From Planctomicrobium piriforme (lineage in GTDB: Bacteria > Planctomycetota > Planctomycetia > Planctomycetales > Planctomycetaceae): a DNA stretch of 64,000 nucleotides. The notes beneath the pieces are model-generated. The model saw only the letters and a program-made list of their open reading frames with translations. It was not told where the DNA came from and did not search any database. This document shows positions 43,433-52,680 of this stretch, piece by piece. A program made the translations under genes and the position numbers. Position 1 is the stretch's first letter. Each line of letters starts with the position of its first letter. The DNA is taken from contig NZ_FOQD01000016.1 of NCBI RefSeq assembly GCF_900113665.1, positions 62,001 to 126,000 on the forward strand. The letters are read 5' to 3'.

Positions 43433-44761
43433 CTAGTGGCTCAGAATCCGGTGCAGGAACGCCGGGAGTTCGGCGTCGGTGACTTCGGTTTGGGTGCCGC
43501 TTTCCAAATCCTTCACCGTCCACACGCCCCGTTCGAATTCCTGCGAGCCGGCGATGACCGCGGCGCGGAAGCGTTTGCGGTTGGCGTATTGCAGTTGCTT
43601 CTGAACTTTTCTTGCCAGCGGATACACCTCGGTGGAAATGCCCGAGCGGCGAAGCTGGCGGCTGAGGCGCATGTAGTCGCCCAGTCGCGTTTCGTCGAAC
43701 ATCGCGATCATCACCTGACCGCCGATGCCGGTGTTCTGCACGAGTCCGAGTTCTTCCATCGCGGCCAGCAGACGGTCAAGCCCCAGGCTCGCACCCACGC
43801 CAGGCAGCTTTTCCTTCGTGAACAGGCCGGCGAGGTTGTCGTAACGGCCGCCTGAGCAGACGCTGCCAATGCCAGGCAGTTCCGTCAGGAAGGTTTCGTA
43901 GATTGTGCCGGTGTAGTAGTCGAGACCTCGGGCGATCGAGACATCGAGTGCCAGCCGCTGTTCGTTCAAGCCTGATTGCCGGCAGACGGAGAACAACTCG
44001 CGGAGTTTCGCGACCCCTTCCATTCCCCGTTCGTTTCCGGCGATGAGCTTTTCGACTTCGTCCAGAATCTGGTCCGGCGTGCCGGACAGGCCAGCGAAGT
44101 TCAACACCTGTTCGGCGCTCTCGGCGGAGATGCCGACCGACTGCGTCATTTCGTCAATGACCATGCGGCGGCCGATTTTGGGAAGCTTGTCGAGCGCCCG
44201 CAGCACGCCGGTCGATTTCTCCAGCAGCCCGAGCTTGTCGAGCAAGCCGTTGAGCAGTTGACGGTGATTCACGCGAATCGTGAAGGCCGAGAATCCGAGC
44301 GCCTCCATGAGGTCGTAAATGACCATCAGCGTTTCGATGTCCGAGGCGTTCGCTTCGGTGCCGATGGAATCGAAGTCGCACTGCATGAACTCGCGGTAGC
44401 GCCCCTTCTGCGGCTTCTCCGCACGCCACACCGTGCCGATGTGATACCGCTTGAACGGGGTGCCCAGGGCGCCAATGTTCTGCGCGGCGAAACGTGCAAA
44501 GGGGATCGTCAGATCGAACCGCATGGCGACGTCGCGGTCACCCTGATCGGTGAAACGGAAGAGTTGCTTGTCGGACTCGTCTCCCCCTTTTCCCAGCAGA
44601 ATCTCGGCGTATTCGAGGGCAGGGGTATCGATCGGCGAGAAGCCGTAGCTGCGATAAATCCGTCGCGCAATCTCCATGAGATGCTCTCTGGCGAGCATCG
44701 CCTCTGGCAGATAGTCGCGGAAGCCTTTGAGAGTCTGCGGTTTGATCAGTTCGTTCGACAC
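43433..44761 (-). CDS. hisS: Histidyl-tRNA synthetase
   Basis: 442 residues from GTG 44761 (VSNELIKPQTLKGFRDYLP), the start that gives the usual N-terminus; the frame continues to 44848 through repeat DNA. Class II motif 1 region (TLKGFRDYLPEAM), motif 2 (YHIGTVWRAEKPQKGRYREF) and the histidine-specific motif SIARGLDYYTGTIYE are present, as is motif 3 (GASLGLDRLLAAM). The anticodon-binding domain ends the protein. It charges tRNA-His. Confidence 0.95.
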   Translation of the reverse strand: MSNELIKPQTLKGFRDYLPEAMLAREHLMEIARRIYRSYGFSPIDTPALEYAEILLGKGGDESDKQLFRFTDQGDRDVAMRFDLTIPFARFAAQNIGALGTPFKRYHIGTVWRAEKPQKGRYREFMQCDFDSIGTEANASDIETLMVIYDLMEALGFSAFTIRVNHRQLLNGLLDKLGLLEKSTGVLRALDKLPKIGRRMVIDEMTQSVGISAESAEQVLNFAGLSGTPDQILDEVEKLIAGNERGMEGVAKLRELFSVCRQSGLNEQRLALDVSIARGLDYYTGTIYETFLTELPGIGSVCSGGRYDNLAGLFTKEKLPGVGASLGLDRLLAAMEELGLVQNTGIGGQVMIAMFDETRLGDYMRLSRQLRRSGISTEVYPLARKVQKQLQYANRKRFRAAVIAGSQEFERGVWTVKDLESGTQTEVTDAELPAFLHRILSH

Positions 44762-44802
44762 GGAAGCTGGGTCGTTCTGGAAAGAGGAAGGGCAGTGAAC
44801 TC

Positions 44803-44871
44803 GGTTGAAGGTTGAGGGTTTAAGGTTGAAATGGGCAGCTTTTCTCAACCATCAACTTTAAACCTTCAACC
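44803..44871. repeat. GGTTGAA-type inverted repeat before hisS
   Basis: 27-base arms (44803-44829 and 44845-44871) matching at ~22 positions, made of GGTTGAAGGTTGAGGG-like words. It lies between the cysteine-cluster gene and hisS, so as RNA it would form a long hairpin in the hisS leader. Confidence 0.6.
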
Positions 44872-44879
44872 AAAATCAG

Positions 44880-45329
44880 CTAGGCAATCACCGGCAGGGA
44901 GACTTCGCCGGCGCTGATGGGCTTGGTGGAGAAGCGTCGCGGCTTCTCTGGCGGCAGTACGGCGAGGGCGTATTCCCACAGTTGTTCCGGCGTCTCAAAA
45001 TACTTGTCGTAGACCGCGTCGTCGTCGTATTCGCAGTTGTCGGTCGAATAGCTGCGGCAGATTTGCGGGCGGTCTTCGTAGATGCCGCACAGGTTGTCAG
45101 CCCGGAGATGTTTGCAGTCGGCGTAGATCATCAGATACCAGGTGCCGTCTTCCACGAACACCGCGACGCGGCCATGCAGCATGAACCAGCGGAGGTGACT
45201 GAAATCTTCATGAGCCTTGGGGCGTTCGATCGGAAAGGCGAAGTATCGACAGCATTTGGCGGTGCAGTACGAGCAGAGCACTTCCCCTGCTGGCAGATCT
45301 TCCTTGCGCATCTTGACAGGTGCGGACAT
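44880..45329 (-). CDS. YkgJ-family cysteine-cluster protein
   Basis: 149 residues from the second of two ATG codons (45329; GGGAGGA upstream). Conserved cysteines occur as LCSYCTAKCCRYF (N-terminal) and CGIYEDRPQICRSY with CEYDDD (C-terminal), the YkgJ/UPF0153 pattern that binds zinc or an iron-sulphur cluster. No enzymatic role is known for most of the family. Upstream of hisS on the same strand. Confidence 0.85.
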   Translation of the reverse strand: MSAPVKMRKEDLPAGEVLCSYCTAKCCRYFAFPIERPKAHEDFSHLRWFMLHGRVAVFVEDGTWYLMIYADCKHLRADNLCGIYEDRPQICRSYSTDNCEYDDDAVYDKYFETPEQLWEYALAVLPPEKPRRFSTKPISAGEVSLPVIA

Positions 45330-45947
45330 CATTCCTCCCGATCAGGATCTGACACGATTCCCACGATAACGGTTCAGGGCCGCCAAAGCGGCCATTCGGC
45401 GGCCAGCGGAGTGTATCGGTTCGGCTGGCGGGGAGTCGAGCGGGTGGAGTGGAAAGGCTGGGAACCGAAGGCTTGGCACCAGACGGCGTTGATTTTTGCC
45501 CGTGACGCTGCAGCAAGACCCCTCACCCCGGCCCTCTCACCGGAGTACCGGGGCGAGGGAGCGAAGCAGAGAACGTCAGGCCCCGGTCACATGGTGGCCG
45601 AAACTTGAGGCCTTTTCGCCATTCTGCTGAAAACTGCCGCAGGCGGGTCAGCGTTGTAGCGGCTGGGGCGAAAATCGGGTGCAGATGAACAGCGGCCGGG
45701 GCCGATAGAGACCGTGGACCGCGCGCTCCGCGGCACACGCGCGTCGATTGGACTGAAAGATAGTTGTCAGTCGTCAGTTTTCAGTGATCAGTTTGAAATG
45801 CATGAAATCGCAAAGAGTTGCGTCCTGCAGTTCGACTCGGACTTGAACTGAAAACTGACAACTGATTACTTCAAGAAATTGACGCGGACTCAACGCATCG
45901 CGATACGGGACATCCGAGTCCCGGCAGCACACGGAAAACGGCAGCGT
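45330..45947. other. 618-base spacer of repeat DNA
   Basis: No coding frame. It holds a REP-like palindrome (45519-45560, opposite to the copy at 12112) and an inverted pair of CAGTTTTCAGT-type words at 45763-45870 (TCAGTTTTCAGTGATCAGTT, later AACTGAAAACTGACAACTGA). Promoters of the flanking divergent genes must lie here but none is obvious. Confidence 0.6.
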
Positions 45948-46700
45948 ATGGATACTCTTGGCACCATTTCCCTGCAGATCGCCCCCTGTGCCGAAACCGA
46001 ACATCGCACTGAGGCCCTCGAACGGCTGCGGTATCTGGCCCAGAGCGGAAAATACGGCCTGCTGCTCGGCTCGGAAGGAACCGGAAAAAGCTGGCTCTTT
46101 GGGCAGCTCGCCCGACAGCTCCGCCGCGAGGGAGTGGCCGTCGCCCAACTGAATCTCTCTGGCATGGCCGGTTTGGAACTCCCCTATCAGGTCGCCGGTC
46201 GTTTGGGGCTGGGAGTCACCACGTCTGCCTCGCTACTGGAAGTCTGGAGCCGGTTGCAGGAATACGCCGAGGCCGGTCGCAGCATGAAGCGGAGCCTGGC
46301 GTTTCTGGTCGATCACATCGACCGCGCGGACGAATCGGCTCTGGTGCCGCTGGGCCGGCTGATGGAACTGTTCAACTGGAACTGCGGCTGGCTGATGGCC
46401 TCTCGCAGCCCGTGTCCGTCAGTCTGGCAAAGCTTCTTCCAGGGGCGAAGCTGGCTGAAGGTGGAACTCAAAGACCTGCAGCCGCGCGAAACGGCCCAAC
46501 TTCTTGCCAGAGACATGTCCGAACGCGCCATCGCCGCACAGTTTACTTCCGAAGGGGTCACCGCCGCCCATGAACTGACCGCCGGCCGCATCCGCCGTCT
46601 GCGTCAACTCGCGGAACTGGCGTCAGTGGCCGTCGAAGCGGAAGGCCTCAAAGAAATCGACGCCGACTTGCTGCGGTCATTGGCCGCTGAGCTTGGGTGA
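45948..46700 (+). CDS. ExeA-like AAA ATPase
   Basis: 250 residues from ATG 45948 (MDTLGTISLQIAPC). Walker A GSEGTGKS at 41-48, Walker B-like AFLVDHIDRA (~116-125) and a helical lid. The form is that of the short AAA_22/ExeA ATPases, which also include transposition helpers and sporulation or secretion ATPases. No transposase or secretion gene adjoins. The gene is convergent with an ABC-2 permease, 7 bases apart. Role unknown. Confidence 0.7.
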   Translation: MDTLGTISLQIAPCAETEHRTEALERLRYLAQSGKYGLLLGSEGTGKSWLFGQLARQLRREGVAVAQLNLSGMAGLELPYQVAGRLGLGVTTSASLLEVWSRLQEYAEAGRSMKRSLAFLVDHIDRADESALVPLGRLMELFNWNCGWLMASRSPCPSVWQSFFQGRSWLKVELKDLQPRETAQLLARDMSERAIAAQFTSEGVTAAHELTAGRIRRLRQLAELASVAVEAEGLKEIDADLLRSLAAELG

Positions 46701-46707
46701 TCATCTC

Positions 46708-48285
46708 CTACGAACGTCCTGCCAGTGCATTCAGCCGTCGGCCGATTTCGAATTGCAGGCCGAGCGACAGCACCGCGGTAACATAGATCACCGGGCCGAG
46801 CTTGGCGTATTCCGGCTGGCGCTGTTCTTCCAACAGGTACATCAGGCCTGACAGGATCGGGAACAGCACCGTCGCCAGCACCAGCATGATGGCCATCGCC
46901 ATCGGCAGGGCCGCCCAGTTGGCGATCAGCGAGCAGAGCATCGTGAGCTGACAGGTGATAACGATGACGCATGTCAGCACAATCACCGAAGTCGTCGCGG
47001 GATTGTGAAACAGCCCCTGCAACCGCACCGGCGTCCAGCGTCCGTCCAGATCAATCTGAAACAGAATCAGGCACGCGATGATGGTCGGAATGCTGCCGAT
47101 CAGACAACCGAGGAACTTGGCGGAACTGATGCGAAACGCCGATGTCGGCAACAGCATCACCGTCGAGAGAGTTCCGTTTCGCTTTTCGGTCTGAAACAGC
47201 AGGGACGAGTAGACAAGCAGTTCAGCCATGAAAATGATGGCGAAGCTCCCCTGGAGAAACTGCCAGGGTGAAAGCTGCGTAGTGGTGCGAACCCATTCGT
47301 GAAAATAGAGTACGGCAAACACCAGCGCCGGAAAGCCCAGCAGCTTGGCCGCCAGCAGCGTCGGCCCGCCGGCGATGAAGTGAAAATCTTTCCAGGCGAG
47401 CGCGTATTTCCACGGGCGAGCGACCAGGTTCACCCAGCGATTCGCCTGATTGATTGTTCGGGCCTGGGCGGGTTCGGCAACATCCGGGGCCCAGACGACA
47501 TACGAAAAACGCCACCACGCCAACCCAAAACAGACCAGTCCTCCCAGCAGCGAGCCGACGACCTGAACGTTGAGAAGATGGACTTCATTCTCGAAGTCGA
47601 AGATGCGTTGCAGTTCCGAGATGACCGACGCCTGCTCCGATATGCCGGCCAATGTGCTCGACAGGTTTTCGGCGAGTCCATGCGAGTTGAGCTGCCCTGA
47701 ATCGATCAGCGAGACGACGGCCGACTGCAGGGCGCTCGGCAAAAAGTGCAGACAAATCAGCAACAGCGCGGTGACGGCCATCGCCTCCGTCGACTTTTTC
47801 ACACAGACGGAAACCAGCAGCGCCAGATTTGCCAGCAGGAACAGGTATGCCGCCAGCGACACGTACACGGCCGCAATCTGGAGCGTGGTGATTCCGCCGA
47901 GCGTGAGCGCCAGCAGGGCAAATGGGAACTGCCCGACAAACAACAGCCAGGATGAAAGAATGCGGTTTGTCGATTTTCCCAGCAGCACGGAAATCGGCGA
48001 CAGGTCGGCGAGCAACAACAGCCCCAGCGTCCCTTCCTCTTTCTCTTCGGTAATCGCGGTCGAGAAGTGCCCGATCGCCGCCAGCGCGATGAGCCCCACG
48101 CCCAAGTAAGACAGACGTTCGAAGAACCGCAGCCCCGGCGCGCCGACATTGTCTGATTCGAACTGAGCCGAGACTAGCAGAAAGAGAATGAGCGCGACCG
48201 CGCCAATCCGCCCGACATGCGCCTGCCGCGTGAGCGCGTCGGCCCGAATCGATCGCATCAGCAATGTCAGCGAGCCACGCAGCAT
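46708..48285 (-). CDS. ABC-2-type membrane permease
   Basis: 525 residues with ~12 hydrophobic segments. The pattern ITEEKEEGTLGLLLLADLSP near residue 80-97 is the classic ABC-2 turn (EREKGTLE-type). A second copy appears as FQTEKRNGTLSTVMLLPTSA, so two ABC-2 halves are fused. The partner ATPase gene is not in the window next to it. Export function by family; the substrate cannot be told. Confidence 0.75.
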   Translation of the reverse strand: MLRGSLTLLMRSIRADALTRQAHVGRIGAVALILFLLVSAQFESDNVGAPGLRFFERLSYLGVGLIALAAIGHFSTAITEEKEEGTLGLLLLADLSPISVLLGKSTNRILSSWLLFVGQFPFALLALTLGGITTLQIAAVYVSLAAYLFLLANLALLVSVCVKKSTEAMAVTALLLICLHFLPSALQSAVVSLIDSGQLNSHGLAENLSSTLAGISEQASVISELQRIFDFENEVHLLNVQVVGSLLGGLVCFGLAWWRFSYVVWAPDVAEPAQARTINQANRWVNLVARPWKYALAWKDFHFIAGGPTLLAAKLLGFPALVFAVLYFHEWVRTTTQLSPWQFLQGSFAIIFMAELLVYSSLLFQTEKRNGTLSTVMLLPTSAFRISSAKFLGCLIGSIPTIIACLILFQIDLDGRWTPVRLQGLFHNPATTSVIVLTCVIVITCQLTMLCSLIANWAALPMAMAIMLVLATVLFPILSGLMYLLEEQRQPEYAKLGPVIYVTAVLSLGLQFEIGRRLNALAGRS

Positions 48286-48330
48286 CGAATCAATTCAGAG
48301 AGACCACGAAAAGAATCAGAGAAGGAATTT

Positions 48331-48466
48331 GAAACGCAGAGGACGCCGAGAGCGCAGAGCAGAAATACCGAGAAGCCCCTGATCAACTTCACTCGCTTCC
48401 GAATTCAAATCTCATTGCAAGGAACTCTCAGCATTTCTCTGCGCCCCTCAGCGCCCTCTGCGTTTC
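48331..48466. repeat. GAAACGCAGAG inverted repeat
   Basis: Arms 48331-48365 (GAAACGCAGAGGACGCCGAG...) and 48434-48466 (...CCCTCTGCGTTTC) are near-perfect inverted copies separated by 68 bases. Related words occur at 9328-9365. It lies between the permease and the 180-aa membrane protein gene. Confidence 0.65.
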
Positions 48467-48530
48467 AATCTTCTGACGATCTGCCTAAGTACGCATTTCC
48501 AACCGCTCCGTTGGAAACATTTCGGAAAAC

Positions 48531-49073
48531 TCACTTCGGAGCCGGCTTCGCTTGATGCATTGCGATCCAGGCGAACAACGGGCAGGCAACAATTCCCAAC
48601 GCGCTCGCGAAGGCCCCTTTGAAAATCAGAAAAGTCGACAACGGCAAGCTCTGCACTCCGCTCGCTTCAACTGCAGCAATCGCCACCGGCGCGACCAGAA
48701 ACCGTCCCAGAATGCCGAACATCAGTGCCCGGGGAAAGATGCTCTGCGACAGGTATTCACCGAGATAGCGCGCGAACCGAAACGGTGGCAATGCCGGGAA
48801 TTTCCCTTTGCGGATTTCAAACCCGGTGAGATGCGACACGATCAGGCAGGCGATGAACGGCAGGAAAAAACAGGTGGCCGCGATGTCTTCCGCAATGCTC
48901 AACGGCCCATGCAGCGGCACCACTTTCAGTTCGGCGAATGCCGACCGCGCGATCAGATAGTTGATCAGGAAGTTGACGCCGATGGCGATCAAGCCCTGGT
49001 CGACGATGAGGTAACGCCAGGCGGCGGGGGTCAGCCCCTGCGCTGGCTGCTCGGAAGCGGGGATGTTCGTCAT
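48531..49073 (-). CDS. Membrane protein, last gene of a three-gene operon
   Basis: 180 residues with four hydrophobic segments (GLIAIGVNFLINYLIA, AATCFFLPFIACLIVSHL, ALMFGILGRFLVAPVAIAAV, FASALGIVACPLFAWI). It overlaps the stop of the universal stress protein gene by four bases (ATGA), so it is co-translated. Family not recognised. Confidence 0.65.
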   Translation of the reverse strand: MTNIPASEQPAQGLTPAAWRYLIVDQGLIAIGVNFLINYLIARSAFAELKVVPLHGPLSIAEDIAATCFFLPFIACLIVSHLTGFEIRKGKFPALPPFRFARYLGEYLSQSIFPRALMFGILGRFLVAPVAIAAVEASGVQSLPLSTFLIFKGAFASALGIVACPLFAWIAMHQAKPAPK

Positions 49074-49927
49074 GTCGGGATGGCCCGTTCCGCGTGTTCA
49101 ATTCCAGGGAGCAAATAAAGGGAGCAGTTCGCCGCAAGGATCTTCGGCCCAACGACAGCCAGTGCGATTGTCGCTGAAGGACTCATTATCACCAGCGAGG
49201 CATCGAACTCGCGAACCGCTTGTTCGAGAACATCCGCGAGACCGCCTGTCTCCACGAACAGTCGCGTTCCCTGGTCGAGGGTGCGGAAGTCGGTCTGAAA
49301 CAATCGCGATTGAATCTGCTCTTCAACCGCCGTCGTGTCCTGCTCAGTGCAGTCCAACGGAAGTGCATGGACGACCAGCAGTCGCGAGTGAAATGCCTGC
49401 CCGAGCGACACCGCCGTGCGGAGGGCTCTTTGACCTGAATCGCTCAAATCATCGACGACAACCAGACACAGAACGTCGCGGTCGAAAGCGTCTGGCACGG
49501 CCATCCAGACATCGGACCTGGATCGCTCAAGAATCTCCTCAATTTTGGTCGGTTCGAAGTTCTCTCCATCGGCTCCCAGGAAAACGACTCGGGGACGGTG
49601 ATCCTGAACATGCTGCACAAACGCAGAGGGACTGGAATCATGCAGGAGATGTGAGTTAACTTCCACCTGCTGGTTCATGAACTGCGCTGCCACGTCGGCA
49701 TGCAGCTTCTGAATCCCCTGATGGACGGCCAGTGGGTTCTCGTTCGACTCCAGGAGCGCCGCTGTCTCGACCGGCCCATCATCCAGGCTCGTCAGCAAAT
49801 GGAGTTGTAGCCGGTCCCGCGCAGCCAGCTGACCTGCCTGATCGATGGCGGCAATGGATCCGCTCGTCCAAGTCGGCGGCTCGCCTGCGATGTTCGCCTG
49901 CACGAGAATCGTGCGACTGGCGGTCAT
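49070..49927 (-). CDS. Tandem UspA-like universal stress protein
   Basis: 285 residues from ATG 49927. Two UspA-type alpha/beta halves: the first is degenerate (MTASRTILVQANIA, then IAAIDQAGQLAARDRLQLHL). The second begins DVLCLVVVDDLSDSGQRALR and ends VIMSPSATIALAVVGPKILA, where the ATP-binding GxxG-9-G-S/T is only partly kept. So ATP binding is doubtful. Overlaps its neighbours by four bases on both sides: the upstream isomerase and the downstream membrane protein form one unit. Confidence 0.75.
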   Translation of the reverse strand: MTASRTILVQANIAGEPPTWTSGSIAAIDQAGQLAARDRLQLHLLTSLDDGPVETAALLESNENPLAVHQGIQKLHADVAAQFMNQQVEVNSHLLHDSSPSAFVQHVQDHRPRVVFLGADGENFEPTKIEEILERSRSDVWMAVPDAFDRDVLCLVVVDDLSDSGQRALRTAVSLGQAFHSRLLVVHALPLDCTEQDTTAVEEQIQSRLFQTDFRTLDQGTRLFVETGGLADVLEQAVREFDASLVIMSPSATIALAVVGPKILAANCSLYLLPGIEHAERAIPT

Positions 49928-50745
49928 GGTCGCAGTTCCGCTTCGCGCATCAGTTTGGCGGTCTGCTCGTACGCTTCCCGGACCCATTCCTCGATCTTGT
50001 CCGGCTCTGGCGAATACTCCAGCTCGATGGAGACCGTGCCGGGGATTTCCAGTTTCCGCAGCTCCTTCAGATACGGTGGGAAGTCAACCACTCCGCGGCC
50101 CGGCGGCAGGTCGCCATGCTGTTTGCCGTCGCAATCCGAGATATGCACATGAATGGCCTTCCCCTTCAGTTTGGGAAGTTCGGCAGCGGGGGCGTGCGCC
50201 AGATGAAGGTGCGAAATATCGATGTTCGCCGCCAGCGCCGGGTCGCCGACGTCGTCCACAAACTGCACCATGCGGTCGATGTTGTTCAGCATGGAGAGAT
50301 GAAACGGCTCGAGTTCCAGGGCAATCTTGATCCCCAGTTCGCCGGCGTACTCCGCCAGGGCGCGGCAGTTCTGGACGCCAACGTCCCATTGTTCGGCAGG
50401 CGGAATGATCTCCTTGTTCCAGATGTATTCCCCCAGCACCAGCAGCATGTTCTCGGCCTGGTATTCGTAGACCAGATCGAGATGTTCGCGGCAGCGGTCG
50501 AGGTGGAACTCCTGCACGCTCTTGTTGAAGTCGGTGAGACCCAGGGCAACGCAGCAGATGGAGACGATGGGTAAACCTTGACGGTCGCATTCGTCCTTGA
50601 TGAGGCGGCGTTCGCGGACATCGATCTCCAGCGGATCGACCAGCAGGTCGATGCAGTCGAAACCGATTTCTTTCGTCTTGGCAATTCCCCACGCGGTCGA
50701 GCGGCCCGACTGATGCCAGGCAGAGTTGATCAGTCCCAAACGCAT
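49924..50745 (-). CDS. Sugar phosphate isomerase/epimerase-like TIM barrel
   Basis: 273 residues from ATG 50745, chosen for AAGGA eight bases upstream. AP-endonuclease-2/xylose-isomerase fold: the metal ligands appear as ALELEPFH (Glu), NIDISHLHLAH (Asp, His), HVHISDCDGKQHGD (His, Asp) and VSIELEYSPEP (Glu). Function in sugar or cyclitol isomerisation is by family. The operon with a stress protein and a membrane protein is unusual. Confidence 0.82.
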   Translation of the reverse strand: MRLGLINSAWHQSGRSTAWGIAKTKEIGFDCIDLLVDPLEIDVRERRLIKDECDRQGLPIVSICCVALGLTDFNKSVQEFHLDRCREHLDLVYEYQAENMLLVLGEYIWNKEIIPPAEQWDVGVQNCRALAEYAGELGIKIALELEPFHLSMLNNIDRMVQFVDDVGDPALAANIDISHLHLAHAPAAELPKLKGKAIHVHISDCDGKQHGDLPPGRGVVDFPPYLKELRKLEIPGTVSIELEYSPEPDKIEEWVREAYEQTAKLMREAELRP

Positions 50746-50978
50746 CGAAAGATCCTTGTTCGTCACGGGAAAGCGGGTTCACGAAATGGGAATTGCATGA
50801 TACCGGTCGCGAAGAAAACGTGATACGCTCTGAAGCCGCAGCTCGCATGTGTCGTGCCATTGGCGTTTGCGCCGGGCGAATCTGCTCTCGCGAGAGGCTC
50901 GGGTCAGGGCGTCGGATCAGGGATTCGGGCCGGACCCACGACGGATCACAGGTATTCTTTATTTTTCGGAGTGACTTC

Positions 50979-52019
50979 ATGCCCATTGCTACGCCTGCTC
51001 AGTACGCCGCCATGCTCGATGCCGCCCAGAAGGGTGACTACGCCTATCCGGCCATCAACGTGACGTCGATCGTGACGATCAACGCGGCCCTGAAGGCGTT
51101 CTCGGACGCCAAGTCCGACGGCATCATTCAGATGTCGACCGGCGGCGGAAAATTCGCTTCCGGTTTGAATGTCGGCGATGCCGCATTCGGCGCGATCGTC
51201 CTGGCAGAAGCCGCTCACCGTCTGGCCGAGAAGCACAATGTGCTGGTGGCGCTGCACACCGACCACTGTCCCCCCAAGGAAGTGGAAACCTTCATGAAGC
51301 CGCTGATCAAGGCGACCGCCGAACGTCGCGAAGCGGGCAAGGGGAACCTGTTCCAGTCGCACATGCTCGACGCCTCGAACCTGCCGCTCGAAGAGAACAT
51401 GAAGCTCTCGAAAGAGCTGCTGAAGATCTGCGCCAAGAACGAGATCATTCTCGAAATCGAAGCCGGCGTGGTCGGCGGTGAAGAAGACGGCGCTGCCGGG
51501 GCCGAAATGGAACACGTGCCCGACTCGAAGCTGTATACCACTCCCGAAGACATGCTCGCCGTGTACGAAGCACTGAATGGCCTCGGCCGGTACATGTTCG
51601 CCGCCACGTTCGGCAACGTGCATGGCCACTACAAGCCGGGCGCCGTCAAGCTGCGTCCCGATATTCTGAAGCTGGGCCAGGATGCCGTCATGAAGAAGTA
51701 CGGCAAAGCAGCCGAGTTCGACCTGGTGTTCCACGGCGGCTCAGGCACCCCCCGTCACGAACTGGAAGAGACTCTGGCATACGGCGTCGTGAAGATGAAC
51801 ATCGACACCGACACCCAGTATGCCTTCACCCGGCCGATCGCCGCTCACATGTTCAAGAACTACGACGGCGTGCTGAAGGTGGACGGCGAAGTGGGCAACA
51901 AAAAGGCCTACGATCCCCGTGCCTACCTGAAGCTGGGGGAAGAAGGCGTCGCCAAGCGTATGATTCAGGCCTGCGAAGACCTGCACTCGTCCGGCAAGAC
52001 GATCTTCGGCAAGGTTTAG
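50979..52019 (+). CDS. fbaA: Class II fructose-bisphosphate aldolase
   Basis: 346 residues from ATG 50979 (GGAG 7 bases upstream). The zinc site is HTDHCPPKE plus NVHGHYKPG and HGGSGTPRHE, and YPAINVTSI begins the barrel. It cleaves fructose-1,6-bisphosphate to GAP and DHAP. The length and the EAGVVGGEEDG loop place it in the larger class IIA type. Single gene with a hairpin after the stop. Confidence 0.95.
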   Translation: MPIATPAQYAAMLDAAQKGDYAYPAINVTSIVTINAALKAFSDAKSDGIIQMSTGGGKFASGLNVGDAAFGAIVLAEAAHRLAEKHNVLVALHTDHCPPKEVETFMKPLIKATAERREAGKGNLFQSHMLDASNLPLEENMKLSKELLKICAKNEIILEIEAGVVGGEEDGAAGAEMEHVPDSKLYTTPEDMLAVYEALNGLGRYMFAATFGNVHGHYKPGAVKLRPDILKLGQDAVMKKYGKAAEFDLVFHGGSGTPRHELEETLAYGVVKMNIDTDTQYAFTRPIAAHMFKNYDGVLKVDGEVGNKKAYDPRAYLKLGEEGVAKRMIQACEDLHSSGKTIFGKV

Positions 52020-52042
52020 TCGATTGCATTTGCCTGCTGCGT

Positions 52043-52068
52043 CCTCTATCCGGGTTGCCGGAAAGAGG
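52043..52068 (+). terminator. Hairpin after fbaA
   Basis: CCTCTATCCGG, loop GTTG, CCGGAAAGAGG: 11-base stem, one mismatch, 23 bases after the stop. No T tract. Confidence 0.5.
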
Positions 52069-52192
52069 ATCGCAGTCGGAATGTCTCACTCTCACGTCTG
52101 TTCGCGCTCTGCTGCATCTTGCTCAGCATCCTCGAACTCCTTCGGCAGCGAATCGCCGTGGAGCAAGCTGGCTCATTCATCAGGCAATTTCA

Positions 52193-52510
52193 GTGCGCTG
52201 CACCTTGTGCATTCTGATTACAATTCTTGCCGCTCACCTCGGCGGAAGGGCTGACGGGAGTGATGAGCCAACAGGCACTCCCGAGATCTCGTTTGCAAAC
52301 AAACCGATTTCCAATCCGACGCCAGCAGGTTTTTCTGCCACACTCTCACCTGGCGATCCGATGACGCTGCGAACAGCTGCTGCGGCCGAGTTCTCTTCTT
52401 CGGTGTTCATGGTGATCCCACAGGTGATCCTGACCCTGGTACTCTTGGGCCTCACCTGCGGCATGGTCCTCTCCGTCCGCCGCGACCGTGACCGCGACTT
52501 CGGCGGGTGA
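52193..52510 (+). CDS. Small secreted/membrane protein, unknown
   Basis: 105 residues from GTG 52193, giving a signal peptide (VRCTLCILITILAAHLGG) and a C-terminal membrane helix (VIPQVILTLVLLGLTCGMVL) followed by charged RRDRDRDFGG. The frame is open from 52055 as well. Evidence of coding is only the hydrophobic plan and the open frame, so it is tentative. Confidence 0.45.
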   Translation: MRCTLCILITILAAHLGGRADGSDEPTGTPEISFANKPISNPTPAGFSATLSPGDPMTLRTAAAAEFSSSVFMVIPQVILTLVLLGLTCGMVLSVRRDRDRDFGG

Positions 52511-52589
52511 AATGAACCAGGGAAGCCACAGCATTCACGGAAAAGACCGCCCAGTTCGCTGAATTTCCTCTTGCCCTATTCGTGATATT

Positions 52590-52680
52590 CGACTGATTCG
52601 TGGTTTCTACACTCAACCACGAATGACACGAATTACAGAGCAAGCCTTCCGTGATCTCCGTGTCTTCCGTGGTTCCCTTC
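52590..52680. repeat. Degenerate TTCGTGGTT-type words
   Basis: GATTCGTGGTTTCTAC, AACCACGAATGACACGAATT, then TCCGTGATCTCCGTGTCTTC and CGTGGTT: arms of inverted 8-9-base words in the spacer before the FtsX gene (52511-52800), which holds no gene. Confidence 0.6.

Noticed and set aside
43278..43523. 81-codon frame across the family A element, and the similar frame at 27474
   Set aside because: The shared peptide string follows from the DNA repeat; neither frame has a ribosome site, and the frame runs into hisS on the same strand.
45948..46700. Transposition helper ATPase (TniB/IstB-like)
   Set aside because: Fold class fits, but no transposase, terminal repeats or target duplications flank the gene.
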